In this document: piece after piece, positions 10,401-25,400 of the stretch | How the letters are laid out: each line of letters begins with the position of its first letter | Numbering within the stretch: position 1 is the first letter of the stretch | NCBI GenBank assembly: GCA_948146395.1 | Contig: OX411543.1 | Span: 34,925,058-34,989,057, forward strand | Length of the DNA stretch: 64,000 nt | Direction: 5' to 3' | From: Fragum whitleyi | Lineage: Eukaryota; Mollusca; Bivalvia; Cardiida; Cardiidae | The notes under the pieces: model-generated | Told to the model about the DNA's origin: nothing | Database searches by the model: none | What the model saw: the letters and a program-made list of their open reading frames with translations, nothing else | Position numbers and translations under genes: made by a program

Positions 10401-13400
10401 GAGAAACTTGTTGAAAAGAAGAAATTGTTTGATATAAGCTATTTCTTCTTTTCCACAAAGTTCTCCCCATTATGAAATTAGGACTCCTTACTTTGAGCTT
10501 GGACTCTTTTATTTAACAGCTTATGAGTCCAATGGGCTCCTTACTCATAGAAGTTAGTGTCAAACCCTGGGTACAGATAAGATGGGGTAAAGCCAGTCAA
10601 AAATCTGTATTTCTCAGGGAAACCCTATGTTGTCGGTACTCAACTAAATTGTCGAGATGATTGTAATGCGTACCAACACAATTGGGTTTGTGGCATAGTT
10701 ATCTTGATACATATACTTTGATTTAAATTTCAAATAACACCCCCCCTTTCAATCTAAAGCTCTGACATCAGAGAAAAATGCATTTCAGAAAAAATGAAAA
10801 GATATACTGAAACTACTTGAAAATATGGAAATACAATTTACTTATTATCATTGAGCTGCTAAACCATGTAAATACAGTCTTAACCCATAATAACCTATAT
10901 TTTTATTATTTATTCATTCGATCATTTCATTGTGATAAATGTCATGATCGTAATTTTCAATGAAAGTCTAAGATGCAACATTTTTGTTATTTTATTGTTT
11001 TTCTCATCTGCTTTCTTACACTCTTCAAAGAAACAAACTGAAACACCAAAGGTAAAAAGAATTACACACATGCTTGTGCATAAAGTTAAATGGGGCTTAA
11101 AACTCCAATCAATCAATCAATCAATCAATTGGACAATGTCTTCATTACCATTCTAGAGGTCATAATTTTGGGTCAACCTTTCTTAGACTTGCACAGGATG
11201 TTTGCACAGGGTATAACATGCCACGCCGACACCAGAAGGTTCGTGGACACCTGATCGATTTTTTCGATACGGAACTAATGGTGAAGCAACTTTTTGACTG
11301 ATTTATAAACCGAAATAATCATTTTCATTTCGATCTTTAGTATCACTGTCGAGATAAATGGTTATTCTTTTAGGAAATAAAAGTAGAGGGTAATAACTAA
11401 GCCAAACAACCTGACTATTCTTCATTGTTTGTGTTTGTCTAAGAACATGTATGTGTCCTCTACACGCATACCAAATTTCTCTGCGAAAGATCCACATAAA
11501 GCGAAGATATTCGACTTTTATTGGCCTGGGTAGCGGAAAATATGATAACTAGACAGGTCAGGTTGTTTGACAAAAAAAAAATAATGACAAACCTAAAAAA
11601 CGAGCAAAGTCACTCACTCCTAGGGCTAGAACTCGCTCATTTTGCTTAGTTGTTACCCTCCCCTTTTATTTCCTAAAAGAATAACCATTTATCTCGACAG
11701 TGATACTAAAAATTGAAATGAAAATGATTATTTTGGTTTACAAATCAGTCAAAAACTTGCCCCACCGTTAGTTCCGTATCGAAAAAATGGATCAGGTGTC
11801 CATCAACCTTCTGGTGTCGGCGTGGCACGTTATACCCTGTGGTTTGTCTGGTCATGAGGAAGGACCATATTGATTTTGGATGTTATGTACTCCAAAATAT
11901 GTCATGGGAAAAGGAGCCTTACAGAATAGTTCACAACTTGGGCCAAACCTTTCTCAAACTTGCTAAAAATGTTTGAGTCATATGAATGGACCCATTTGAT
12001 ATGGTTGCATTCCTAGGTATGTCAGGGGGAAAAATGGTCTCAATGGCAGTTTCTTTTTTACCTTTCTAGAGGTCTTTCAACAAGATTTTTAGCCCAACTG
12101 AGCAAAGCTTGCTAAAGGTGAGCTTTTGTGACTATTGAATGTCTGTCGTCCGTCATCTAGTGTCAACAATTTAAGTGTTTACACTCTAGAGGACACAAAT
12201 ATGGCACAATCATCATGAAACTTGGTCAGAATGATTGTCAGGTCAGAAGGATGAACCGTATTGAAAATGGGAATGATCCATGCCATAACACGGGAAAAGG
12301 GACCTTGATGATAATTTTCTTGTTTAGTCTAAAGGCCACAACATGTCCAAATCTTTATGAAACATGGTCAGAATGTTTGGCAGGTCACAAGGATGAATCC
12401 TATTGAAAATGGGAAGGCTCTTTGCCATATCAAGGGAAAAGGGCCCTTAATGACAATTTCTTTATTATACACTCTAGAAGCCACAAAATATGACCCAATA
12501 GTCATGAAACTTTGTCAGAATATTTGTCTGGTCACAGGGATGTACCCTATTGAAACTTGAAAGGATCAATGCCATATCACAGGAAAAAAGCTTAAATGAC
12601 GAGTTTATTGTTCACACTCTGGATGCCATATGGCCATATGTTTATGAAATTTAGTCAGAATGTTTGTTAGGTCATAAGGATTACAAGAATCCATTTGATA
12701 TCCAGGGAAAAGGGTCCTGAATGACAATTGTATTGTCTACACTCTAGCAGGAGCCATGAAACATTATCAGAATTTCTTTAATGCTTTTCGGTGGTTTATC
12801 GAGAAATAACGGTAGATTATCACTTTATATTCTCACCGCAAAAACAGTGAAATTATCAAAAACTTATACCCTGCTTTGGTGCATTTCATCCTATCTGACT
12901 TCATCTATGCGGGGCGAAATAAGTGACGTCACAATGAACGTTGCATAGCAATCGCGCGCAAAATGACGGGCTTCACGAAAATATGTCATAGAAACTTCAC
13001 ATTTTGTCTCATTTTTGCATTAAAGAAATAGAATAATCGTTTATTTTCCGTGTAAGATCGATTAATATTTTATTGCGTGAACAACAAAAGCTTTATTTTC
13101 ACTGAATAAATTTTGGCTAAAAATTTGCATCAAAATTAAAGGGCAAAAAGCACGGAAAGTTCCAACTGTATGTCAATTTGTATTTGAAAAACTAAATCTA
13201 TTGACAATTCTGGTTTGAAAGTGAAAAATAGGTGGTATAGACTAACATCAGACTGCACATATGTGCATGCTGATGTTTGTCTATAGCTCCTGCCAAAGCA
13301 GGAATATTCTGGATTCAGCATGACAAGGGTTAAAAAGTTTGTACTGTTATAGTGTATTAGGTAACAATAATGATTTTACTGAGTAGGCCTTTGTCATCAA

Positions 13401-16400
13401 GTCATCTTTTAAGGCAATTTAATTTAATAAAGTAGGAGTCAAGGAGAAGCAGGTGAGTGATATAGTACCATCACGGTCCTCTTGTTTTGAAAATAGCTTT
13501 CTTCACTAGACCAGGGGAGGAGCAAAGGGGAAAGGACTGAGATCTTGAAAAGGAATAAAGAAGGATTATTTCAAATGTTACCTGAATGAACATGTAGCAG
13601 GTTTTTGACTCCTCTAGCCGAAGGCCACTGGGGCTATTGTCATGGCGTTGTGTCTGTCATGCATCCGTCCGTGCGTCCGGTCGTAAACTTTTTCTTTAAA
13701 AATCTTCTCCTCAGAAACTACTGGATGAGTTTCAACCAAACTTCACAGGAATGATCCTTGGGTGACTTTCTTTCAAAGTTGTTCAAGAAATTTTGATCCA
13801 ATGAAAAACATGGATTAAATGGGCATGGCTAATATCCATTATGGTAAAAAGAGAGTTTTCTCAGATTCTAACTGATGGATACCAATTATATTTTACATGA
13901 ATTATCCTTGGGTGACCCTTTATTCGTCTACAAAAAATAATTGTAATCGGATGAAAAATATGTAAATAATGGGAAGTGGTCATTTTTAGCTCGACTATAC
14001 GAAGAATAGGGGGGGCTATTCCGTTCACCCAGGCGTCTGCGTCAGCGTAATGCTTTGGTTAAGTTTTTAAGTGCAAGTGTAAAAAATCTCTGTTTCTATT
14101 AAAGCTATTGCTTTGAAACTTTGCACATGCTTCTGTATTCAATACTCTGATATTGAATTTAGTGGAATTTTAACCCTTTTCGGACTTAAAAATTCCTGGT
14201 TAAGTTTTTACGTGCAAATGTTGTTTATTAGTCCCCCACCGGTTACCGGTTGGGGGACTATAGGTTTGCTCGATTCCGTCCGTCCGTCCGTCTGTCCGTC
14301 CGTCTGTCCGTCCGTCTGTCCGTCACGCTTTTGTCCGGGCTATATCTTCTAAACCATATGTGCTAGCAACTTCAAACTTGGTACACTTATAGATCTCATT
14401 GAGGACAAGTGTCATGTTCAAGAACCATTACTCTGCCACGCCCACTTTTTGAGTTATTGCCCTTTGTTGTATTTACCCTTACATTCTTGTACGGAACTTA
14501 TCTCCTAAACTATAAGTGCTAGCAACTTCAAACTTTGTACACTTGTAGATCTCATTGAGGAGATGTGTCATGTTCAAGATCCATAACTCTGCCAAACCCT
14601 CTTTTTGAGTTAATGCCCTTTGTTGTTTTTACCATTACATTCTTGTCCGGAACATATCTCCTAAACTATGTGTGCTAGCAACTTCAAACTTTGTACACTT
14701 ATAGATCTCATTGAGGAGATGTGTCATGTTCAAGAACCGTTACTCTGCCACGTCCACTTTTTGAGTTATTGCCCTTTGTTGTTTTTACCCTTACATTCTT
14801 GTCCGGATCATATCTCCTAAAATATGTGTGCTAGCAACTTCAAACTTTGTACACTTATAGATCTAATTTAGGCGAAGTGTCATGATCAGGATCTGTAACT
14901 AAGCCACACCCACTTTTTCGGTTATTGCCCTTTGTTGTCTTTACCCTTACATTCTTGTCCTGATCATATCTCCTAAACTATAAGTGCTAGCAACTTCAAA
15001 CTTTGTACACTTATAGATCTTATTGTGGACAAGTGTCATGTTCAAGAACTGTTATTCTGCCACGCCCTCTTTTTGAGTTATTGCCCTTTGTTGTTTTTAC
15101 CTTACATTTTTGTCCGGATCATATCTCCTAAACCATAAGTGCTAGCAACTTCAAACTTTGAACACTGATAGATGTTATCGAGGACAAGTGTCATGTACAA
15201 GAACTGTTACTCTGCCATGTCCACTTTTTGAGTTATTGCCCTTTGTTGTTTTTACCATTACATTCTTGTCTGGATCATATCTCCTAAACTATGTGTGCTA
15301 GCAACTTCAAACTTTTACAGTTATAGATCTAGTAAGTAGGAGATATATTATAAGAGAGGATTTTTTGTTATCCGGTGGGGGACTCCTGTATTGCATCGCA
15401 ATACGACATGCACTTGTTTGTAATATTTCTGTTTCTATAAAAGCTATTGCTTTGAAACTTTACACATGCTTCTGTGACCATAATATCAGCCTGTTGACAA
15501 AGATTCATTACTCTGGTATTGAATTTAATGGAATTTTAACCCTTTTCGGACTTAGAAAATCTTGGTTAAGTTTTTACATGCAAATGTTGTATATCTGTAA
15601 TATCTCTATTTCTACTAAAGCTATTGCTTTGAAACTTTGCACATGCTTCTGTGTCCTAAATATCAGCCTCTTGACAAAGATTCAATGCTCTGATATTGAA
15701 TTTCATTGAATTTTAACCCTTTTCGGACTTAGAAATTCCTGGTTAAGTTTTTATGTGCAAATGTTGTATATCAGTTATAGCTCTATTTCTACCTAGGCTT
15801 TTGCTTGGAAACTATACACATACTTCTGTTACCATGATATCAGCTTTTGGACAAAATTAATTACTCTCATATGGAATTTCATTGAATTTTAACCTTTTTC
15901 AGACCTAGAAAATCTTGGTTAAGTTTTTACGTGCAAACATTGTACATCAGTTATATCTCTTATTCTAGTAAAGCTATTGCTTGGAAACTTTGCATATGCT
16001 TCTGTGATCATAATACCAGTCTCTTGACAAAGATTCAATTCTATGGTATTCAATTTAGTGGATTTTTAACCCTTTTCGGACTTAGAAATCTTGGGTAAGT
16101 TTTTGCATGCATCTGATGTACATCTGTAATCTGTAATATCTGTATCTACTAAAGCTGTTTCTTTGAAACTTTGCACATGCTTCTTTGACCATAATATTAG
16201 TCCAAAGAAAAAGATTCATTACTCTGATATTTAATTTAGTGAATTTTAACCTTTTTTGGCCTTAAAAATCTTGGGTATGTTTTTATGTGCAACTGCTTTA
16301 TGTTAGTTGTATTTCTGTTCCTACTAAAGCTATTTCTTTAAAACTTTGCACATGCTTCTGTGACCAAATTATCAGCCTCTAGACAAAGATTTTTTTCTCT

Positions 16401-19400
16401 TGACTTAAATTTTATTGAATTTCCAATGTAGATATTGATTTGCTGTTACTATCCAGCACTAGGAATAGTCGAGCTTCTCTGTCCTCCAACAGCTCTTGTT
16501 CTATATGTTATATAGTGGAAACTTTGAAAATCATATTCTCAGAATGTAACTGATGGGTATCAACCAAATTTCACTGAAATGATACTTGAGTGTCCCTTTA
16601 TCAGTCTAACAAAAATTATTGTGATCAGAATGAAAAGTATGCATTTTATGAGTGGAGGTCATTTCTCAATATGTTATAAAGTGGAAACTTTGAAAATCAT
16701 TTTTGCAGAATGTAACCAGTGGATATCAATCTAACGTCATTGGTATGATCCTTGGGTTATCCATTATCATGCAGCCAAAAAGTATTGTGATTGGATGAAA
16801 AATATGTCTTTTATGGGTGGAGGGTGAAACTTTGAAAATCATTTTCAACATCAGTAGAACCCAAAATATCTAAAAATCTAGTCAAAACTTTTATTTGCTA
16901 TTTTAAGAATTTCAAGCCTGTGGAGAGACTCGAGCCATTCATGGCTTTCTAGTTCAGTAAAACAGATCAAATATATTTGATTCAGAAATTCCAAACCTGT
17001 TTATCTTTTGCTCTGAATGGGGCCCATTAAATGTCCTATGCATGTACATGTTAAGGTAGTGGAACCGAAATAGGTCCGCAACATTCGGCACTCATGGATT
17101 TTCACAATGATAACCAAGGTTCCTAATGAAAATCATTAGGAACCCTTTGTTAACACTGTTTTTATTCATTAATGTTGAAATGTTGCGGAACTATTACAGG
17201 TATACTACCTTAAACTTGAATCCTAATGTCATTGATTTAGGTAAGATGTTCTCTCTCTGGCCATGAGATGCCCTGTAGTGTAGACCAAATTAACTTGTAT
17301 TTAAATGGGAAGAAATTCAAGAAACTAAAAACCAAGGAGGAGGATGCTTTTGAAAAGTATAAGCCACATATTGTTCCAAACAACAAGAAAGGAAATGAGT
17401 AAGTAATAAATTACTTTTAAACCACTAAGCAGATAGGGTTTTTATGCATGCACATTGAAAGATCAGTAAATGTCATCTGTCAAGGTCAAATAACTCAAAA
17501 CCTTAACCAAAAAACTTTACTTTGCCAATATTTTCAATGCTATTCAAGATAAAAGCTTCATATGTGGCATGATGATAGATCTCAATGATAAGTATCTGCT
17601 GATGCCAAAGTCGATGTGATGTGACAAGGTCAAAGTCATCTTTCAAGGTCAAATAACTCAAAAACTTTATATTTTCAATATCTTCAAGCCTATTCAAGGT
17701 TCAAGCTTCATAATCTGCATGATGATAGATCTCAAAATTGTGTAGCCGTTGATATCAAGGTCATGGTCATGTGATAAGGTCAAGGTCATTTTTCAATTTA
17801 TTAAAAACTTTATGTTCAAACTGTTCAGTTCATTCAAGCCTATTCTAGTTACCTTTTTATACGCCCGAAGGGTCGTATTATGTTATAACCCCGGTTGTCT
17901 GTCCGTCTGTCTGTCTGTCCGTCCGTCCATCTGTCTGTCCGCCCGTTAGCAATTTTTGTGTGCGCAACAGTGATTCATTTCGAAATTTGAAAGAAGGGGT
18001 CCCTAGGACTCACATAATTTGAAACAATGAGTCCCAACCTGTTCCCAGCTTTACATGACAAAAGCCTGTAGGAATATTGCACATTGAGATAATAAATTCA
18101 GAGCTATATCTAATCTTTGGGAAATTTCTTTTTTGAATTTTATATGTTTTTGCTTAGATAACTTGTATTGCTGGTATAATAGTAAACAAAATGTTGGTCA
18201 CTTCCACACCTCAATATGAATGATATATAAACAACAAATATTGTTGGAAAAATTTGCATCCCAGGGACTGACATGTTTGAAAAATATGAGTCCTTTGAGA
18301 AAAATGTGCATCTTTGATGCGGGATGGGCAGCAAAATGAATCACTGGCGCAACTTCTCCTAAACTATCCATGGGAATGAGCTGAAACTTGGCACAATTAC
18401 TCTCTATCATGTCTAGATGTGCATTAGACCTTTGAAATTCAAATCGCTCCAGTCATTCCTGAGAAATCTTGAATTATCTGACCTTGAATTTAACAAAAAT
18501 CACTTGTTTTAGCTCCACTGGCAGAAGGCCAGCGAGCTATTGTCATGGCGGTGTGTCCGTTGTGCGTCCGTCCGTGCGTAAACTTTTTCTAAACATCTTC
18601 TCCTCCCAAACAAATGGGCGGATTTTGATGAAACTTGGTAGAAATGTTCCTTGGGTGACCCTCTTTTAAATTGTTAAAGAAATTTTGATTGACTCCCAAA
18701 TATGGGCATGGCATTTTTTCACTTTGAAATCTTTAAAAATCTTCTCCTCCCAAACCATTGAGCCAATTTCAATGAAACTTGGCCTGGATGTTCCTTGGGT
18801 GACCCTTTACCTAAATTGTTCAAGAAATGTTGATGGACCCCCAAATATAGGCCTGGCAGGGCGGGGCTTATTTTGAGCCCAAAATCGTTGAATGACATCT
18901 CCTCCTGAACCACTGGGCCAATTTCAACCAATCTTTACTAGAATGTTCCTGGGATAACCCTTTTAAAAAATTGTTACTGAAATTTTGATTGGCCCCCAAA
19001 TATGGGCGTGGCAGGGCGGGGCTTACTTGAGCCCGAAATCTTTGAACAACATTTCCTCCTGAACCATTTGGCTGATTTCAATGAAACTTTACCAGAATGT
19101 TCCTTGGAAGACCCTTTCCAAAAGTTGCTCTCAAAATTTTGACTGGCCCATGAATATGGGTGTGGAAGGGTGGGACTTATTTGGAGCCCGTATTCTTTGA
19201 AGGACATCTCCTGAATCATTGGGCTGATTTCAATGAAATTTTACCAGAATGTTCCTTCTGTGACCCTTTTCAAAAATTGTATGTGAAATATTAATTTGCC
19301 CATAAATATTGGCATGTCAGGGTGTGGCTTATTTTGAGCCCGAAATCTTTGAACTACATCTCCTGATGAAGGTTGGGCCGATTTCAATGAAACTTGAGAA

Positions 19401-22400
19401 TTTTGGTGCAATGTGAGCCATACCCAGTTAATTAATATAGAATAGGTCTTAAGAGATTTCAAAGTGTTGTTTTCATTCAAAGAAAGATTCATTTAATGTA
19501 AGTCTAATGATGTTAAAGCCAGTGGAGCGATACAGTCCTTCTTGGGCCTCTTGTTTGTGTGTGCAACTCCTCCTAAACTATCAATGGGAATGAGCTGAAA
19601 CTAAAGACAATTACTCCCTATGATGTCTAGTTGTGCATAAGACCTTTGAAATTCAAATCGCTCCAGTCATTCCTGAGAAATCTTGAATTATCTGCCCTTG
19701 AATTTAACGAAAATCACTAGTTTTTTGTGTGCGCAACTTCTCCTAAACTATCAATTGGAATTAGCTGAAACTTAATACAATTTTTCCCTATAATGTCTAG
19801 TTGTGCATAAGACCTTTGAAATTCAAATTGCGCTAGTAATTCCTGAGAAATCTTGAATTATCTGCCCTTGAATTTAACGAAAATCACTATATTTTGATCA
19901 CTATATTTTGTGCGCAGCACTCCTCCAAAAGCCAATTGCACTGAAAGGGTTCAAGACACAATTACTCCCTTTGATGTCTAGTTGTGTAAAGACCTTAGAA
20001 ATTCAAATGGCTCCAGTCATTCCAGAGAAATCTTGAATTATCTGCCCTTGAATTAAACGAAAATCACTGTTTTTTGTATGCAGCTCCTTAACTATCAATT
20101 GAAATGAGCTGAAACTAGACACAATTACTCTCTATGATGTCTAGTTGTGCATAACACTTTTCAATTCAAAATACTCCAGTCATTATTGAGAAATCTTGAA
20201 TTATCTGCCCTTGCATTGAATGAAAAAAAATAAAAAATGTTAGCTAACTTTCTCCTACATTTTGGATGGGAATAAAAGGAAACTTGCCACAATGATTCTG
20301 TAGGTTGTTTATTTGTGCATAGAACTAAATATTTTTCACATGTTAAGAAGTTCCTGATTTATCTGCCCTTTACTTCACAAAATAGTTTAAAATTACAGTT
20401 TTTTTTGTGTGTGTGCACACTCCTACAAATTTGATTGGATTGAAATGAATCTTGCCACAATGTAACCCTGATATTTGGTTGAACTTAAAGACTTCAGAAA
20501 TTCAAAAAGCTTGGGTCTTTCTTGTATTATCTGCCCTTGATTGTTTGAATTTTACTATATTTCTTTTGTGAGCACCTGATCACACTTTGAATTGGAATGA
20601 ACTGAAACTTGCTAAATGACTGTTTTGCGAATAGTTGTGCATAAAACCATTTTCAATTTACATTCAAAGGGTCATACTATGTTATAGCCCCAGTCGTCTG
20701 TCTGTCTGCAATTTTTCTAGCTATCATTCAAGCTCACATCACTGACAAGCCCAGGTTACTGACAAGCCCCATCGGGCGTATATGCGCCGCTCTGCGAGGC
20801 TCTTGTTCATAATTTGAATACTGAACGATGTAAGTGATGTTCATCAGTAGGTATCAAGGTTAAGGTAATGTTTCAAGTTGTCTGTCAAAATCAACATTTT
20901 GAAAAAATAGCTGTTTCACAAACACTTTTTGTTTCTATTTTTTTTTCCAGAAATACAGTATGTTGGATAAACATTATTAGAAAATGAGAAACTTCTTGTA
21001 ACAATAAATATTTCTTATTCTTACTTTGATATCGTACTTTGTTTTCTGACCTAGCTATATATTAGACAGTACATTTAGTATATTAGGCTCTCATTCCTTT
21101 GGTGAGGAGTTGAATCCCTGGCTTAGGAAGCTTTCATCCTACTTTATACAAAAGTAATTGGGCCATTTTCAAAAAAATTTAAACAACAATTGGAAAGAAT
21201 TTTTCCTTTGGAATTAGAAAGAGAAATTGATTATTTTAATCTTTCAGAGGAAAACTATTCTGTATTTTGACAAGAAGTACAATCAACAAATCAGTGAAAC
21301 ATGTGGAACGTCACATCAATGGAGCAGCTTACAAGAGAGCCCTAGCAGATTGTAAGGCTTTTTTATACCCCGGCAAAACAAATGTTTTCGGGGGTATACT
21401 GGAATCAGCCTGTCTGTCCGTGCGTCTGTCCGTGAGTCTGTCTGTCCGTCCGTCTGTGGAAACATATAGTAGTAAATTTGTGTCGCAAACTCCTCCTCCA
21501 GTTTTCCTTCAAAAGCTTTGAAACTTACTAGAACATTCATCACATGTTGAAGTTTTGCAAGATGCAATTTTTAGGTCCCAACTTCCCCTGGTTCATGAAT
21601 TATCTCCCCTTGAACTTAGACATTTTTTCCTATTTGTTACCATGTACTTATAATTTTGTGTCGCAAACTCCTTCAATTTTCATTCAATTGTAATGAAACA
21701 TAATTAAAATATTGATCACAAGTTGAAGTTTTGCAAGACGCAAATTTCAAGTGTCAACTCATCCAGGTTCATGAATTATCTCCTTTTGAACTTAAGACAT
21801 TTTTCCTATTTGATGCCATGTACTCATAATTTTGGGTCGCAAACTCCTCCTTCAATTTTCATTCAAAAGTTATGAAACATTATACAAATATTCATCACAT
21901 GTTGAAGTTTTGCAAGACGCAAATTTCAAGTCTCAATTCCCCCTGGTTCATGAATTATTTACCCTTGAACTTAGACAATTTTTCCTATTTGTTACCATGT
22001 GCTTTTTAGCTCGCCCGGGACGAAAGTCTCGGAAGAGCTATTGTCATACCCTCAGATGTTGGCGTCGGTGTCAGCGTCGGCGTCCGCATTAGGTTAAAGT
22101 TTTTTATTTCTATCAATATTTATCCTAGAGGCTTTATTTTTTACAGAAACACTCATTAGGGCATAGGCTTTCATTTGAGACCAACATCCATGTCGAAATG
22201 ACCTTTAGACTGTGACCTTGACCCTTTCAAAAAAACTTAACCAAAAACTTTAACCAAAAACTTAACCAAAAAAACTTTAACCTTGCCTATATTTTCTGTA
22301 AGCTTTAAACTAGAGACATCATTACTTCATATGCACACTCATTAGGTGATAGGCTTTCACCATAGACAAAGGTCCTTGACAAGTTGACCTTGACCTTGAC

Positions 22401-25400
22401 CCTTTGTGGACTTAGAAAAACTTTAACCAAAAAACTTTAACCAAAAACTTTAACCTTGCATATATTTTTTTAATGCTCTAACCTAGGGACATCATAGCTT
22501 CATATATATACTCACCAGGTGATAGGCTTTCACCAGAGACCAAGGTCCCTCACAATTTGACCTTGACCTTTACCATTTGTGGACTTAGAAAAACTTTAAC
22601 TGTAAACTTTAACCAAAAACTTTAACCTTGCTTATTATTTTCTGAATGCTTTAACCTAGGGACATCATTACTTCATATACATACTCATTAGGTGATAGGC
22701 TTTTGTGAGAGATCAAGGTCCTTGTTAATTTGACCTTGACCTTTTATGAACTTAGAAATACTTTAACCTAAATTCTTTTACCAAAAACTTTAACCTTGCT
22801 TATATTTTCTGAATGCTTTAACCTAGGGACATCATTACTTCATATACATAGTCACCAGATGAAAGGATTTCACCAAAAACCAAGGGCCTTGACAATTTGA
22901 CCTTGACCTTTTATGGACTTGGAAAAACTTAAACTGAAAAAATTTAACCAAAAATTTAACCTTGCTTATATTTTCTAAATGCTTTACTCAGGGACATTAT
23001 TACTTCATACACATACTCACTAGGTAATAGGCTTCTACAGAGACCAAGGTCCTTCACAACTTGACCTTGATCTTGACCTTTTGTGGACTTGGAAAGATTT
23101 TAAAGAAAAACTTCGTGTTTGATACAAAGAAATTCCATTGGTAACCTCATCTGCTTGTAGGCTTTCACTTTACCCCAACCTTATACATGCAATTAAAACA
23201 AAAAAGTTTTTATATTTCTTAATTACTACTCAAACAGATATATATTAGATCATGGACTTTAACATTGAAAGAAACCACTTTGAACTTCGGTCTTCGGTCA
23301 AGCGCTGTTTGTGACAAGCAGCTGTTTGGGCGAGAAACGTTGTCCGCGGACAACTCTTGTTATTTTGTGTCGCAAACTCCTCCTTCAATTTTCATTCAAT
23401 TTTGATGAAACATTATGCAAATATTGATCACAAGTTGAAGCTTTGCAAGACGCTTATTTCAAGTGTCAACTCTACCAGGTTGATGATTTATCTCCCCTTG
23501 AACTTAAGACATTTTTCCTATTTGTTACAATTTACTCATAATTTTGTGTCACAAACTCCTCCTTCAATTTTCTTTCAATAGTTATGAAACATTATACATA
23601 CATTTATCACATGTTGAAGTTTTGCAAGACCCAAATTTCAAGTGTCAACTCCCCCAGGTTCATGTGTTATCTCCCCTTGAACTTTGACATTTTTTCCTAT
23701 TTGTTACCATGTACTCATAATTTTGTGTCGCAAACTCCTCCTGCAATTTTCATTCAATAGTAATGAAACATTATACAAACATTTATTATATGCTGAAGTT
23801 TTGCAAGACACAAATTTCAAGCGTCAACTGCCACAGATTTATGAATTATCTCCCCTTGAACTTAAGACAAATTTTCTTTTTGAACACATATACTTGTAAT
23901 TTTGTTTCCCAAATTCCTCCTTCAGTTTTCCTTTAATCAGTTTTCATGTAATACCTTTCAAATTTTATACAAACATTTACCACATATGAAGTTTTGCAAG
24001 ACACAATTATGAGGTCCCAACTCCTCCTGGTTTAAGAATTATCTGCCACTACACTTACTACATTTTTTTCTTTTTCGTTCACGTATACTATTAATTTGTG
24101 TTACAAACTCCTCCTTCAGTTTTTCTTCAATAGCTTGAAAACATTTATCGCATGTTTAAGTTTTGCAAGACGCAATTTAGAGGTCTCAATTCCAAGAGTT
24201 ATCTTTATATTTGAAGCATTTTTTGCCTCTTCTGTCAAAGTATCTCTTTCTCTGAAAGCACTTGCGGGGGTATTAAGTCTCATTCAGTGACAAGCTCTAG
24301 TTTAGCATGACTATTTCAGGAACCAGGAAGTTTATTGTACTCCTTTAGGGGTGAGCATTCACCCTCAAAGAAATCATACAACATACCTATGATTATACCC
24401 CCCACCTACAAAGTAGAGGGGGGTATATTGGTTTCACCATGTCTGTCTGTCTGTCCATCCATCTGTCTGTCAATCCGTCCATCCGTCTGGAGACCTTTTT
24501 GTTTCCGGACTCTAATTGTAGAACCAAATGACCTACAATCATGAAACTTTATACAAATATTCCTTGTGACCCATGAAAGTGCCCTATTGTTTTGGGGTCA
24601 CTTAGGTCAAAGGTCAAGGTCACAGTCAGCCTTTGTTCAATTTTCATTTCCGGACTCTAACTCAAGAACCAAGTAGCCTACAATCATGAAACTTTATACA
24701 AATGTTCCTTATGACCCAAGAAAGTGCCTTATTGTTTTTGGGTCACATAGGTCAAAGGTCAAGGTCACAGTCAGCCTTTGTTCAATTTTCATATCCGGAC
24801 TCTAACTCAAGAACCAAGTAGCCTACAATCATGAAACTTTATTCAAATGTTCCTTATGACCCAAGAAAGTGCCCTATTGTTTTTGGGTCACATAGGTCAA
24901 AGGTCAAGGTCACAGTCAGCCTTTGTCTAATTTTCGTTTCCAGACTCTAACTCAAGAAGCAAGTGACCTACAAGCATGAAACTTGATGCAATTGTTGCCT
25001 AAGATCCAAGGAAGTGCCCTATTGTTTTTGGGTCATATAGGTCAAAGGTCAAGGTCACAGTCAATTTGTGTTCAATTTTCATTTCTGGACTCTAACTCAA
25101 AAACTAAGCAACCTAGAATCATGAAACTTCATGCAAATGCTGCATATGACATCAATATTTGTTACAAACACATCCTGCACATAGCACTTGCATTCTGACA
25201 AAGTGATAGTGGGGGGTATTAGTCCACTCTGCGACAGTTCTAGTTGGGCCTGATGGGCACAGAAAACTGCAAAAAATAGGGAAATTATTTCTTTTAGGTA
25301 TTTATATTAAGATGTAAAATGAAAAGCTTTCATTTTCACTATTTCTTATGTAGAGAAAACTTAAAGAGGACCCAAACTGTCCTTAAGCTGTGGGATCCCT

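Larger units (their letters stand above)
12090..13493 (+). mobile_element. Pearl-like element Q with nested insertions
   Basis: Starts AGCCCAACTGAGC, then GTCTGTCGTCCGTC, then units of about 145 bp containing GAAACTTGGTCAGAATG. It ends near CGGTCCTCTTGTT. The span 12773-13333 is foreign: a copy of the 74-478 repeat followed by a piggyBac-like MITE. Confidence 0.65.
13608..16954 (+). mobile_element. Pearl-like element A (outer of a three-level nest)
   Basis: Left part 13608-13986 begins TGACTCCTCTAGCCGAAGG and has GTCCGTGCGTCCGGTC. The unit AGTGGTCATTTTT is broken at 13986 by element B. Units resume at about 16501 (TATAGTGGAAACTTTGAAAATC). The end near 16954 reads GAGCCATTCATGGCTTTCTAG. Confidence 0.7.
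17420..20950. mobile_element. Tandem units rich in CAAGGTCA, split by element D
   Basis: Units before 17857 and after 20809 share ATGATGATAGATCTCAA and TTTCAAGGTCAAATAACTC. Element D sits inside. Ends not resolved. Confidence 0.5.

Noticed and set aside
14113..15709. Frames of 79 and 114 codons on +
   Set aside because: They lie in units and microsatellite of elements B and C (Ser/Val/Cys-rich translation of GTCCGTCC).
24392..25245. CRISPR-like or satellite array
   Set aside because: Units are 145 bp, directly adjacent and within an element with defined ends; no repeat-spacer alternation, and the genome is eukaryotic.
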